Below, one piece after another: positions 24,070 to 32,475 of a DNA stretch of 53,470 nucleotides. Origin of the DNA: a virus. The position numbers and the translations under genes are program-made. Numbering within the stretch: position 1 is the first letter of the stretch; each line of letters opens with the position of its first letter. Where the stretch lies: positions 1 through 53,470 of IMG/VR virus record IMGVR_UViG_3300037258_000095. One strand, 5' to 3'. The notes beneath the pieces were generated by a model. It was not told the DNA's origin and did no database searches. It was given only the letters and a program-made list of their open reading frames with translations.

Positions 24070-25709
24070 GCCGACACCGGCTGCGGCACCATCGCCGGCA
24101 ACGGCACTATAATTTCCGAACCGTCCGCCGAAATCTGTTTCGCGGACGCCTGCGAGCGACCGTTCGGCACAAGCACGGATACGATCACACCGAAGCCGCC
24201 GAGTTTTACCCACCGAACATTCGAAAGTGCGCGCGCCAATTCACCGGCCAAAATTAACTGCTGCTCGCCAGCGACCACCCATGCGGTATCGTCTGCCGCT
24301 TTCCAAGCTCGCAACACCGGCAGCCATCCACCTTCGCGCGCCGCGCCGGTTTTGTACGCGGCAATCAACGCCGCGCCCGATGGCGTCTCTAATAGCTTCG
24401 CAGTTTTTTCCTCCGCCGTATCCGGCCGGCGCATGTCATAATCGCATTTCGGGCAGTCGAGTTCGCCACGGCTAATAGTTTCCAAGCACGCCGGACACAG
24501 CTTGGTCATTAGTGCGTCACAATGCCAGCACCGAGCCGCTGCGGCGGCGTTACGCGTACCGCACGTTTCGCACGACACAAGCCTCGCCTTGGTTTCCTTT
24601 GGTCGGATGAAATCGAGCGGCCCGTGCCGATCGATATTTCCGGCGAAATCCAAAACGCTGCAATCGGCTTTGCCGGCCGCTATGCTCGCGTCGATATTGC
24701 CGCCAATCGTGCGCAGCGCGCGGCCGACTTGCTGAATATATAGCCCGAGCGACTTAGTTGGGCGCCGCATGACGAGCAAGTCGACCTGTGGCACGTCAAA
24801 CCCGGTCGTAAGCGCGTTTACGTTCACGAGCACTTTAAGGCGTCCCGAACGGAACGCCTCGATCGTTTGCGCGCGCTCGCCCGCGCCTGTCTCGCCGAGC
24901 ACAAGGCCGGTGGCAATGCCCCATTCGCCCATGCGCCGCGCCATGGCGTGCGCCGCTTTTGTACCTGCTTCGAACACGAGCCACGCGCGACGCTCCGAGC
25001 CATGGTGCACCATCTGCGCAATATGATTGTCCATGGCGGCAATCATCTGCGCGTCGGACGATTCGGCGGTGTATTCGCCGGAGCGTGTGCGCAATTTCGA
25101 CGGATCTACAACTTCCGTCGCGCCGATCGAAAACGCCGGGCACAAATAGCCGTCGCGTATACCGTCGAGAATCGAATAGCGATACACCACGCGATCGAAC
25201 GGAGCGCCTTCGCCCTCGATCAAACTGCCACCCTGCAGCCGAAACACTGTGCCGGAAGCGCCGTAAATTCGTGCATACGGAAAGCCGCGGGCCAGTTCGC
25301 GGTACATGCCCGATTCAGAATGCGGCCACAGGTGCGCTTCGTCGCCGCCGAGCTGCGTCACCGGCCCGAAATTGTGTGCATACTTGTAGACGGATTGTAT
25401 CGCTGCGCTAATAACCGGCGCGCGCCATGTGCGCTCGTTAAGAGCGGCAGCATTTAAGCCGACATGAACGCCGGGCATGAGTTTGCGGCAAGCATCGGCG
25501 TTTTGCTCGACCAGTTCGCGCGTATGCGCAACGATGATAGCTCGACCGCCGCGTTCAATTTCACGTCGCGCCAATTCGGCAAACATGAGAGATTTGCCGG
25601 CGGAAACGCATGCGTCGACCAAGGGCCGTTTAATGCCCGATCGCCAAGCATCCTCGACCGCATCGGCAGCGGCGACTTGATGCGGTCGTAGTGTAATAGC
25701 GGAAATCAT
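24066..25709 (-). CDS. SF2 DEAD/DEAH helicase with Zn ribbon
   Basis: 547 aa. Motif Q/I region LRPHQVAAADAV and VSAGKSL (Walker A), motif II GDEAHLW, motif III-like GASGTVF, motif V NALTTGFDVP, and motif VI QQVGRALR. At about 380-425 are two CxxC pairs (CETCGTRN, CWHCDAL, CPACLE, CPKCDYD) forming Zn ribbons. The family includes phage helicases acting in replication or recombination. ATG 25709 lies only 6 bp after the predicted -10 box, so the message may be leaderless. First gene of its operon. Confidence 0.92.
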   Translation of the reverse strand: MISAITLRPHQVAAADAVEDAWRSGIKRPLVDACVSAGKSLMFAELARREIERGGRAIIVAHTRELVEQNADACRKLMPGVHVGLNAAALNERTWRAPVISAAIQSVYKYAHNFGPVTQLGGDEAHLWPHSESGMYRELARGFPYARIYGASGTVFRLQGGSLIEGEGAPFDRVVYRYSILDGIRDGYLCPAFSIGATEVVDPSKLRTRSGEYTAESSDAQMIAAMDNHIAQMVHHGSERRAWLVFEAGTKAAHAMARRMGEWGIATGLVLGETGAGERAQTIEAFRSGRLKVLVNVNALTTGFDVPQVDLLVMRRPTKSLGLYIQQVGRALRTIGGNIDASIAAGKADCSVLDFAGNIDRHGPLDFIRPKETKARLVSCETCGTRNAAAAARCWHCDALMTKLCPACLETISRGELDCPKCDYDMRRPDTAEEKTAKLLETPSGAALIAAYKTGAAREGGWLPVLRAWKAADDTAWVVAGEQQLILAGELARALSNVRWVKLGGFGVIVSVLVPNGRSQASAKQISADGSEIIVPLPAMVPQPVSA

Positions 25710-25715
25710 ACGTTG

Positions 25716-25743
25716 ACAATAGCCGCTTTATACGGACTGTCAA
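25716..25743 (-). promoter_or_regulatory. Promoter of the helicase operon, predicted leaderless
   Basis: Minus strand: TTGACA (25738-25743), 16-bp spacer, -10 TATTGT (25716-25721), then 6 bp to ATG 25709. Preceded by AAAATTACGTG as at 35414 and 35708. TTGACA and the TGTCAA around the -10 form a wide inverted repeat. Confidence 0.7.
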
Positions 25744-25767
25744 CACGTAATTTTGCGGATTTATAGC

Positions 25768-26175
25768 TTATTCCGGCGCCAGAATTGCGTCCGGGTTGGC
25801 ACCGATCGCCGTCAGCATCGCGCGTGCATCGGCATCATCGGCAAAGATTGACAGCCGGGAATTCCAGCGCTCGCGCAAATACAGACCAGCGGCATCGAGT
25901 GCCGCACGAGCAGCGGTAAGTTTCCCGGCCGTTTGCAAGCGGTCTACAATCAACCGCGTCGGGACAAGATGATAGGGCGGCACGTTGGCCGCTCGCAGCA
26001 CATCGATCAGATTAGCCATTGTATCGACGATGGTTGGCGAATTGCCCACTGCCAGCCATGCGACATAAGCCTCATCCGCAATGGGGACGCTCGCAGCGCG
26101 AGCGCTGGCGTACACTTGCGTTTGATCGCCGCCAACGGCCCAGTACCAATCGCTCGGGCGATAATCGTCGTTCAT
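25768..26175 (-). CDS. Probable tail fibre assembly / accessory protein
   Basis: 135 aa from ATG 26175. DDYRPSDWYWAVGGDQTQVYAS resembles the start of small phage proteins encoded after fibre genes, with a W-x-W-x-V-G-G pattern. The rest is helical and Ala-rich (SPTIVDTMANLIDVLRAAN). Being right behind the 582-aa fibre suggests a chaperone. A longer frame from 26229 overlaps the fibre gene and is less likely. Confidence 0.68.
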   Translation of the reverse strand: MNDDYRPSDWYWAVGGDQTQVYASARAASVPIADEAYVAWLAVGNSPTIVDTMANLIDVLRAANVPPYHLVPTRLIVDRLQTAGKLTAARAALDAAGLYLRERWNSRLSIFADDADARAMLTAIGANPDAILAPE

Positions 26176-26185
26176 GTCGGTGATC

Positions 26186-27934
26186 CTAGTTATAAAGGCC
26201 GGAGCCGTCATTCGTGCCAGACGTATCACCCGGCAAATAGGTTGCTCCTCCGCCGCTCGTGTCGATCAACCCCATCGTCGTGATCGCATAACGCAGGCTT
26301 GATGACCCGCTTGATCCCGAGAAAGTATTGGTTCCGCAAATTATTCGGCTCTGGCGCGCGCAATTCGCAAAGCCTGCGGAGAATACCGGCGAACCCGAAA
26401 GCGTAATTGTTCTACCGGCCGCGACAATCGACCCGTTGGTCGAAACCTTCCAATGCGAGCTACAATTTGACGAGATCGTATAGTCCGCGTTCACATAGAT
26501 CGAAGAAAATCGCTGCGCGAGAAGGTGTGTTCCCGAACCCGCATATTCCATTTTACCGACGATGTTTAGCAGCGACTGTTCATTGACAGATATCTGATTG
26601 CCGGCTGCCGTTAGCTTAAAGCCGCCCAAAAACAGCGAAGCACCATTTGCCCCAACCGACGTTGTGGGAATGACGCCAACGGCAATTGCTCCCGAAATAA
26701 CGACATTGCTCGGCGTCGTCGTATCGCCTTGAAGCAAGACGATGCCTTGCCCATCCCAAGGACCTGATACGGTAACCGTTCCTGCAAAGGTTCCGGTCCC
26801 GACTTGAATGGTAACCTGAAAACCGCCGAGATCGATGGTATTGGCAATCGTGTCGACGGCTTTTTGAATTGTCAGGAAGGCGCCGCCGCTTGTATTGGCA
26901 AGGCCGTTATTGCTGTCGCTGCCATCGGTTCGGACGTAATAGGTACGAGCGCCGGTCAATTTTACGCGCGTGGCTGCATCGACGTAAGCATTCGTCGCCA
27001 GCTTCGTGGTGCCGTCACGTGCCGAAGCTGTCGCACCCACGCTCGTGCTATCGAATGTCTTATTCGTGAGAGTCTGTGCCGTCGTCTTATCGACCGTGAT
27101 GCTGGTGTCGATCGACAATGTGTTGCCGGATTTTCCCAGGCCATTGCCGGCGGTGATTTCACCGGCACCGGAAAATTGCGTAAATGAAATCGCAGTGGTG
27201 CCTGGCGTGGCCGCAGCACTATTGGTGCAGACGAATCCGGCAGCCGCGTTGACGGTGCCCGTCTCAACAAACACATAGGCACCGGCATATTCTCCCGTCG
27301 CATCCATCGACGTATGGCGGGTGAGCACAAGCGCTACGCCGACCGCGCCGGCAACCGTTACAACGTATAATCCGTTATAGGGTGCGTTACCCGCCGTCTC
27401 GTTTTTGACGAGCAACACATTACCGAGCGCGAGATTGGTGCCGTCGATTGCGACCACGCCGGTCGCGGTCATCGTCAGCGTGGCGCCGATGCCTGAAGCG
27501 CCGTTCGCATAGGTATAGGTTGGCAGCGTTGTTGTGGTCGCAAGAATTGCGGATGGCTTGGCTGACAAGCCTTGCGCAACCGCATCGACGTAGGACTTGG
27601 TCGCCCTTTGCGTTGCAACGCGCGTATCGGTGTTTGCGGAAAGTGTCGGATCGGAATCGGTCGTGATCGCACCGCCCTTAACTTTGAATCGCGTGCCAAC
27701 GTTATCGACGATGCACGATATACCGCCATCGTCGGCGGTCGTTGTGTCGGTCGTATCGCGATCATATAATATCGCCGCAACGTCCAGCCCGAGCGCGTCG
27801 GAATAATTCTTGCCGTTGACTTCGGCCGCGCTCGCCACACGCAAACGAACGCGCGTCTGCATATACGAACGGAAATCCGCCTTGGCAGGCGAGACGTTAT
27901 CGACTTCGACGGCGTTTGCGGGATGATCGGTCAT
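26186..27934 (-). CDS. Tail fibre / appendage protein
   Basis: 582 aa. The N-terminus may attach to the virion. Repeats of the type ATQRATKSYVDAVAQGL and KLATNAYVDAA are typical of phage fibre shafts. From about residue 335 a GSDSNNGLANTSGGAFLTIQKAVDTIA segment opens a parallel beta-helix (pectate-lyase-like) domain with many V/I/G/T rungs, as in depolymerase tailspikes. No catalytic residues can be named. Not with the late operon, but in a minus-strand unit of its own with a dedicated promoter at 28520-28548. Confidence 0.85.
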   Translation of the reverse strand: MTDHPANAVEVDNVSPAKADFRSYMQTRVRLRVASAAEVNGKNYSDALGLDVAAILYDRDTTDTTTADDGGISCIVDNVGTRFKVKGGAITTDSDPTLSANTDTRVATQRATKSYVDAVAQGLSAKPSAILATTTTLPTYTYANGASGIGATLTMTATGVVAIDGTNLALGNVLLVKNETAGNAPYNGLYVVTVAGAVGVALVLTRHTSMDATGEYAGAYVFVETGTVNAAAGFVCTNSAAATPGTTAISFTQFSGAGEITAGNGLGKSGNTLSIDTSITVDKTTAQTLTNKTFDSTSVGATASARDGTTKLATNAYVDAATRVKLTGARTYYVRTDGSDSNNGLANTSGGAFLTIQKAVDTIANTIDLGGFQVTIQVGTGTFAGTVTVSGPWDGQGIVLLQGDTTTPSNVVISGAIAVGVIPTTSVGANGASLFLGGFKLTAAGNQISVNEQSLLNIVGKMEYAGSGTHLLAQRFSSIYVNADYTISSNCSSHWKVSTNGSIVAAGRTITLSGSPVFSAGFANCARQSRIICGTNTFSGSSGSSSLRYAITTMGLIDTSGGGATYLPGDTSGTNDGSGLYN

Positions 27935-27937
27935 TCG

Positions 27938-28453
27938 TTACGGCACGCGCGTAACGAGCTTCCACGTCGGCGAAGCCTTCGTGTTCCCGTTAATATAGAG
28001 ATTCGCGTTGGTGATATCGGTGTAGCGCGAGCCTGGTCCGGCAACCATGGCGCCGGTCATGCCGTCTACGGGTGCACCCGCACCGATCAATTCGGCAACG
28101 TCACCGATCGTGCCGACCACCGGAATCTGCAACGCTTCCTCGACGGCAACGGCTGCGGTAATCGCCGTCGCAGCGGCGGCAAGCGCTTCCGGCGCGGTCG
28201 GGTAGTCGATACGCGCAGAGCTAAACGTCAGTACGCCCGTGTCGGCGGTGACGTTGTAGTGATTGGTGCTCGTGTCGGGGCCGAACGTAACAGTCGTGCC
28301 GGCGGCAACCTGAGTCGGCGTGCTTGGCGCACTGCCGGGCTGCCCGAGCAGCACCACATTGCCGGACGAATTCGCGTCGGCGGTGACGCTAAGTTGCTCG
28401 CCAGCGTAAAGAATGAGGGTGCGAGGGCTGTCTTGCGAAACGCTGATCGACAT
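27938..28453 (-). CDS. Putative virion-associated beta protein, fibre partner
   Basis: 171 aa. Residues 1-75 form beta strands (SISVSQDSPRTLILYAGEQL..., TTVTFGPDTSTNHYNV) like small surface decoration domains. The middle is Ala-rich helix; the end (YTDITNANLYINGNTKASP) is again beta. First gene of the fibre unit, 3 bp before the fibre start. Possibly a fibre connector or capsid decoration; function unknown. Confidence 0.65.
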   Translation of the reverse strand: MSISVSQDSPRTLILYAGEQLSVTADANSSGNVVLLGQPGSAPSTPTQVAAGTTVTFGPDTSTNHYNVTADTGVLTFSSARIDYPTAPEALAAAATAITAAVAVEEALQIPVVGTIGDVAELIGAGAPVDGMTGAMVAGPGSRYTDITNANLYINGNTKASPTWKLVTRVP

Positions 28454-28519
28454 ATGCGATGGCCTCCAAAATGGGGCACGTCGCGCTAAAAGCGGGACAC
28501 GCGGCCCCGCGGAATCCGC

Positions 28520-28548
28520 ACACTATCACCGCATCGGCTTACTGTCAA
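28520..28548 (-). promoter_or_regulatory. Operator-promoter of the fibre unit
   Basis: Minus strand: TTGACA (28543-28548), 17-bp spacer starting GTAAGCC, -10 TAGTGT (28520-28525). Its TTGA supplies the TGA stop of the upstream 64-aa gene. Leader about 60 nt. Confidence 0.8.
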
Positions 28549-28739
28549 CGATTGGGTAAACCCGACACGAATCCGACCACCCAACCCTGTGCAGCCACGG
28601 GCGCTAACGGCGGCGCTTCAATACGCTTTAGTTGGCGACACGGCGGCGGCTCGGGATCGTTCGCATCCCAAATCAAGCCGCACGCACTGCAGCGCATTTG
28701 ATCGGATTCCTGGCGAGCTGCGCAGCGTTCAACGGTCAT
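28545..28739 (-). CDS. Small Zn-binding hypothetical protein
   Basis: 64 aa. The core MRCSACGLIWDANDPEPPPC has a CxxC and a further Cys, suggesting a small zinc site. ATG 28739 overlaps the upstream stop as ATGA. Ends inside the next promoter. Last gene of its operon. Similar short CxxCG-xx-WD-xx-DPEPP proteins occur in alphaproteobacterial phages as far as I recall; function unknown. Confidence 0.68.
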   Translation of the reverse strand: MTVERCAARQESDQMRCSACGLIWDANDPEPPPCRQLKRIEAPPLAPVAAQGWVVGFVSGLPNR

Positions 28740-28960
28740 TTCTGCACCGCTGTCGAATGCGTTGCTTCAAACGCTGCGACGACGGAACAATATGCGAGAT
28801 TGCCATTGCTAACGTTACTCGTGGTTTCGAATCGCATACTGCCGTCAGCGCGAAACGCAAACACCACAAGGCGTTCAACTTCCGGCAAATCGGCCACGGC
28901 GGCAGCGAGCGCGACAGGGTTTTCGAAATACTCGCGTATCGGTACGATGCGCTCCGTCAT
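28736..28960 (-). CDS. Hypothetical protein
   Basis: 74 aa, with an N-terminal IVPIREYFENPVALAAAVAD helix pair and a beta hairpin LVVFAFRADGSMRFETTS. Both ends overlap neighbours by 4 bp. The fold could be a small regulatory or inhibitor protein, but no family is recognised. Confidence 0.66.
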   Translation of the reverse strand: MTERIVPIREYFENPVALAAAVADLPEVERLVVFAFRADGSMRFETTSNVSNGNLAYCSVVAAFEATHSTAVQK

Positions 28961-29241
28961 ACTCCCCGCACCTTTCCGAACACGCGACGATCGACTACAG
29001 CGTCAACGTGACATGCACCCCATCGCGTATAAAACCAAAGTCGCCGACCCGAACATGGCGGGTGGACCTGTAACGAACACCACAAAGCACTTACAAATTT
29101 CCACCACGGCCACGACGACGAACAATCGCCGTGGCAACAACCGCCGCCGAGCGCACCGTTGAAGTGACACCAATCGAACGTAATTTGCAGAGGCCATGCA
29201 CGCCACAAGTGTCGACCGATGCGAAAAGATATGGACTTCAT
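28957..29241 (-). CDS. Hypothetical Trp/Cys-rich protein, doubtful
   Basis: 94 aa, opening with FRIGRHLWRAWPLQITFDW; very rich in Trp and Cys. ATGA overlaps at both ends support it as a gene. However, a second minus-strand frame (from ATG 29197) encodes a membrane-like segment, VVVAVVEICKCFVVFVTG, over the same DNA. Either frame, or a frameshifted union of both, may be the real product. Confidence 0.42.
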   Translation of the reverse strand: MKSISFRIGRHLWRAWPLQITFDWCHFNGALGGGCCHGDCSSSWPWWKFVSALWCSLQVHPPCSGRRLWFYTRWGACHVDAVVDRRVFGKVRGV

Positions 29242-29771
29242 ATCCCGCGCACCTTGCCGAGTATCCGCAACGCCTCATTTGCGGCGCGTGTTTGACCGAG
29301 CGCATCGTTAAGCGCTACGTGTGGCGGAGGCACCGCAAATGCTTTCGGATCGACGCCGGCCAGGTCGTAAAGTGTGCGCGTATCACGAACGCCCCAAAAC
29401 GGCCAAGGCGTTGCTATTCCCGCGCGCCGGTATACCTCGTCGAGCAGCGGGCAATCGAATGTCGCACCGTGACACCATACGAGCGCATCGCCACTATTTG
29501 ACGCCCACGCAATCCACGTTGCGAGATATTGCAAACCTGCCACGAGCGGCACAGCATTATTCGTCGCAGCTCGCCACGCTTCGTTCGGCTGTTGCTGCCA
29601 CCAATCCACCGTTGCCGGATCTTCGACAAGTCCGAGCGCCTTTTGATCGGCGATCGACAAGTTGATGCTACACTGCGCTTCATCGCTGAAACGAACCAGC
29701 GCTGCCGATAGCGCGATTGCGCCCGGCCGCGTACCGAGCGTTTCAATGTCGAGCATAATGTGGGTGGTCAT
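29238..29771 (-). CDS. 3'-5' exonuclease (DEDD superfamily)
   Basis: 177 aa. Exo I is MLDIETLGT at the N-terminus, exo II is CHGATFDCPLLD near residue 105, and exo III is HVALNDALGQ near residue 150 (H-x3-D). This is the Rv2179c/ExoVIII-like exonuclease family common in phages. It could trim DNA during recombination or degrade RNA. Starts on the ATGA overlap with the 27-aa membrane peptide gene. Confidence 0.9.
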   Translation of the reverse strand: MTTHIMLDIETLGTRPGAIALSAALVRFSDEAQCSINLSIADQKALGLVEDPATVDWWQQQPNEAWRAATNNAVPLVAGLQYLATWIAWASNSGDALVWCHGATFDCPLLDEVYRRAGIATPWPFWGVRDTRTLYDLAGVDPKAFAVPPPHVALNDALGQTRAANEALRILGKVRGI

Positions 29772-29851
29772 TCATTCCTCCCGCCGAAAGCGCGAAGCAA
29801 CGCAACGACCACGAAAATGACGAACAACAACGCGAGATCGCCAGCGGTCAT
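29768..29851 (-). CDS. 27-aa single-helix membrane peptide
   Basis: MTAGDLALLFVIFVVV followed by ALLRAFGGRNE. One transmembrane helix with a short basic tail. Its ATG overlaps the upstream stop (29848-29851) and its stop overlaps the exonuclease ATG (29768-29771), both as ATGA. This double coupling is the main reason to believe in so small a gene. Confidence 0.65.
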   Translation of the reverse strand: MTAGDLALLFVIFVVVALLRAFGGRNE

Positions 29852-30168
29852 GTGCCCAGCGCTTCCTCTACCTGTCGCAAAATTCGTCGAGGGTCACGCA
29901 TCGGTTTGCCGAGATACAAAACGTCATGCATCCAAAACTTGACAGCCTCTAGTGCTTCCTCTTGTTCCGCAAAATCGTACTCGTCGGGTGCAGCGTTTAG
30001 TTGATCTTGTAAGTCGTCGCGTTCGTCTTGTGCCATTTTCGCTTCGAATTTCAATTCGTCGCGTTCACGCAACAGATCGTTAAATTCGCCGCATAGTTCC
30101 TCGGGGAGCGCGTCACGTATTGCTTGTTCGATTTCCTCGTTTGTCTTTGTTTTATCGCCGGGCGGCAT
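29848..30168 (-). CDS. Acidic coiled-coil hypothetical protein
   Basis: 106 aa from ATG 30168. Residues about 10-70 are a highly charged helix (Glu, Asp, Arg, Lys), probably coiled-coil; the end is KPMRDPRRILRQVEEAL. An upstream GTG at 30177 lies within the -10 box, so it cannot be used from this promoter. ATG 30168 is 7 bp after the -10, predicting a leaderless or near-leaderless message. Confidence 0.7.
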   Translation of the reverse strand: MPPGDKTKTNEEIEQAIRDALPEELCGEFNDLLRERDELKFEAKMAQDERDDLQDQLNAAPDEYDFAEQEEALEAVKFWMHDVLYLGKPMRDPRRILRQVEEALGT

Positions 30169-30175
30169 GTCACGC

Positions 30176-30203
30176 ACTATAACCGCGCAACGTTGACTGT
30201 CAA
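30176..30203 (-). promoter_or_regulatory. Operator-promoter with perfect dyad
   Basis: Minus strand: TTGACA (30198-30203), 16-bp spacer, -10 TATAGT (30176-30181), 7 bp, then ATG 30168. The 13-bp GTTGACAGTCAAC at 30192-30204 is a perfect inverted repeat and thus the clearest version of the phage-wide dyad. Confidence 0.82.
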
Positions 30204-30210
30204 CAGTTAT

Positions 30211-31541
30211 TTACGCTTCCGTAGCGTCAAATCTGGCGCGAATATCCGTCACGTATTCCGCTTCGCGTTCGCAAAGCACGGCTTTGAAGCCTTCGCGCTG
30301 CGCTGCTATGCCGGTCGTGCCCGAGCCGGCGAACGAGTCAAGCAACGCACCTCCTGGCGGCGTAATAAGACGCGCGAGCCATTGCATGAGCGCGATCGGC
30401 TTTACAGTCGGGTGCTTGCTGCCGGCGCGATCGGCCTTTGATGCTTTGGCGCTGTAAAAGAAACGAGCTGCGGAACCGCCACCATCTGCGTAACCGATTT
30501 GATTCGTTCCTGCCTCTTTAGCGTGCAACCATTCACCCTCTGCCCGAACACCGCGCTTGTATGACGCCCCGCTACCCGCCGTCACTGGAAACGCCTCAAT
30601 CACTTCCGCCGAGCCGTCATGCACCACGTTAGCGGGCCAACGACCTTCGTCAGAATCGCCAGATATTTGTCTTTCGCGCGCTACATCGTTTAATGTAGCG
30701 CGCGTGTTGATACCCTGCGTAACTTGCGGCTTCCAACCCGGAATCCTACACGCTCCGATATTCAACGCACCCGTTCGCCAGCGCAACACGTTTGCGGCAA
30801 CTGTGCCTTCGGACAGCGGCTTGCGCGCCAGCGCAACACGTTTGCGGCAACTGTGCCTTCGGACAGCGGCTTGCGCGCCAGCACGATCGGTTCAAACGCA
30901 GGTTTTAGCGCTGTACCGAAACCGTCAAATTCACGGGCGGCGGCTGTGGCGGGAATGTCTGCGATTTGTCGCTGCATGTACACCGGACCGTCGCGACCCG
31001 ATGCGTGGATTCCTTCGCCTTGCGTGCGCCCGTGACCATTGCGAATATCTCGGACCTTTTCGGACCCCGTAATTTCACGCTCCGCGCCCAATTCCTTGTC
31101 AATGAATTTCGAAACGTCCTGCGACTTCGGAAAGCCGGTGCCGTAGCACCACATGAGCGAATCTCGAATTTCAAAACCCGCATCCTCGATTGCGCACGCC
31201 ATACGATGATACCCGCGCGAAGCGCCGAACGCCGCAACGAACGCACCAGGCTTCAATACGCGGAACACTTCGGCCCAAAATTCGACAGACATGGCCGTTT
31301 CGCCAGTGTCCCATGTTTTCCCCATGAAGCCGGCCGACGCGCGCATGTACGCTTCGTTGCCCTTGGCTGGCGCCGCACCCATCGAACCGAATCGTTTGAC
31401 CACCGACACGAGCGCGTACGGCGGATCTGTGCAGCATGAATCCAGCGAATTATCAGGCAACACGCGGAGCGCATCGCGACAATCGGCGTGGAAAAGGGTA
31501 ATGTCGGGTGAAAGCGTGTAGGTGGTGTTTTTGGTGTTCAA
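30211..31541 (-). pseudogene. DNA methyltransferase (beta-type order) split by a duplication
   Basis: The first frame (31541-30762) has TDPPYALV near residue 38, the motif IV of N6-adenine or N4-cytosine methyltransferases, and FGASRGYHRMA. The second frame (30789-30211) has KHPTVKPIALMQWL and LDSFAGSGTTG, the X/I motifs. Motif IV before motif I is the beta-class order. The 50-bp duplication at 30776-30882 shifts the frame; removing one copy rejoins the halves through ANVLRWRTGALNIG. It is therefore inactive here, unless restored by repeat loss. Confidence 0.85.
30776..30882. repeat. 50-bp tandem duplication within the methyltransferase
   Basis: Positions 30776-30832 are identical to 30826-30882, a shift of 50 bp. 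The 7-bp CGCCAGC lies at both borders and could have seeded slippage. The two copies have no differences, so the event is recent, or an assembly artefact. Confidence 0.93.
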
Positions 31542-31753
31542 GATCGGCCGCGTTTCTTACGCTTACGGCGCCGAGCAGCGACACCCATGCTATGCAGCGC
31601 GTCGAGCGCACGCGGAATGCGATAACATCCGAGTTTAGAATTGATCGCTTGCAACTCGTCGCGAATGTCCATGAGCACGGCAAGTTGCGCACCGGCATAC
31701 GTCGTTTCGACACCGACATTCCAATTTGCGTTTTTGTGCCTGTTATCGGCCAT
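31538..31753 (-). CDS. Basic-tailed hypothetical protein
   Basis: 71 aa from ATG 31753, sharing a TAATG overlap upstream and an ATGA overlap with the methyltransferase downstream. A helix, GAQLAVLMDIRDELQAINSK, is followed by a C-terminus dense in Arg and Lys (AARRRKRKKRGRS) that could bind nucleic acid. Coupled to the methyltransferase start. Function unknown. Confidence 0.65.
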   Translation of the reverse strand: MADNRHKNANWNVGVETTYAGAQLAVLMDIRDELQAINSKLGCYRIPRALDALHSMGVAARRRKRKKRGRS

Positions 31754-32091
31754 TACGCCGCACACGCTGCGCGAAATTTGACAAAACACGCGATGGTCGC
31801 GGTATCCTCAATCGAACCAACGGCAAGTGGCCATGCCGCAAACGACGGGTCGGCACGTTCAAGCACGGCAAGTGCTTCCGCCTTCGTGCTCCAACTGTTT
31901 TTACCGAGCCGATATCCGGTCGCACGATGCGTAACGCACCATTCCTTGCCGGGTTGCCACTCGCGCAACGCATCGTCAAACACGTAAACGCGAGTAACAG
32001 CGATCGGACAATCGGCAAACGGCGCCTCGCCTTCAACGTCGATTGAAGGTATCTCGATGTCGTTTGATCGAATCGTTACGAGGATTTTCAT
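31753..32091 (-). CDS. Hypothetical protein
   Basis: 112 aa. KILVTIRSNDIEIPSIDVE is a beta-rich start; WCVTHRATGYRLGKNSWSTKAEALAVLE follows, like small phage proteins of unknown function with a KxEA helix. The end is hydrophobic-helical (IEDTATIACFVKFRAACAA). ATGA overlap with the 32-aa membrane peptide gene. No family recognised. Confidence 0.68.
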   Translation of the reverse strand: MKILVTIRSNDIEIPSIDVEGEAPFADCPIAVTRVYVFDDALREWQPGKEWCVTHRATGYRLGKNSWSTKAEALAVLERADPSFAAWPLAVGSIEDTATIACFVKFRAACAA

Positions 32092-32186
32092 GTCGAACGC
32101 ATCCGAACGTGCCTAATGGCGCATGCCGCCACGACTGCGACGAACAGCACGACCGGCGAGCTGATAAAGATGATCGCGAGCCACAT
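32088..32186 (-). CDS. 32-aa membrane peptide
   Basis: MWLAIIFISSPVVLFVAVVA then a basic tail, CAIRHVRMRST. A single transmembrane helix. Its stop overlaps the next ATG (32091) as ATGA. It is the first gene after the 32197-32224 promoter with only about 4 nt of predicted leader. Confidence 0.62.
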   Translation of the reverse strand: MWLAIIFISSPVVLFVAVVAACAIRHVRMRST

Positions 32187-32196
32187 GGTGTGACCA

Positions 32197-32224
32197 ACTA
32201 TACACAAGCCGCGTTTACTGTCAA
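32197..32224 (-). promoter_or_regulatory. Operator-promoter of the methyltransferase unit
   Basis: Minus strand: TTGACA (32219-32224), 16-bp spacer GTAAACGCGGCTTGTG, -10 TATAGT (32197-32202). Exact dyad GTTGACAGTAAAC. Confidence 0.83.
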
Positions 32225-32237
32225 CGCATTTCGACAG

Positions 32238-32459
32238 TTACGCCGGATCACCGATCGGCCGGCAGTCGCCGTGCACGCGGATTTCGGTATCAAGCGGTGC
32301 GCCGAGCGTGCCTTTGATGTAGTCGGACATATGCGGCGTCGCCTTATCGACGTACGCCTGGCACGCTTCCTTGGTGTCGAACTTTTGCGCGCCGTGCGCT
32401 TGGAACGGGTGAACCGAATCAGGCGCTACGATCAACGCAAGCCACAGAATGAAGTACAT
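32238..32459 (-). CDS. Small secreted protein
   Basis: 73 aa. Residues 1-22 (MYFILWLALIVAPDSVHPFQ) act as a signal peptide or membrane anchor, followed by a mature domain with two Cys (KEACQAYVDKA..., VHGDCRPIG) that could form a disulfide in the periplasm. It is downstream of the HD hydrolase gene by 16 bp. Possible host-envelope function; not identified. Confidence 0.66.
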   Translation of the reverse strand: MYFILWLALIVAPDSVHPFQAHGAQKFDTKEACQAYVDKATPHMSDYIKGTLGAPLDTEIRVHGDCRPIGDPA

Positions 32460-32475
32460 GGAAACCGACTCCGTT

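Noticed and set aside
29003-29305. 100-aa minus-strand frame with a hydrophobic segment
   Set aside because: Its start overlaps the exonuclease gene without coupling; kept only as an alternative in the entry for 28957-29241.
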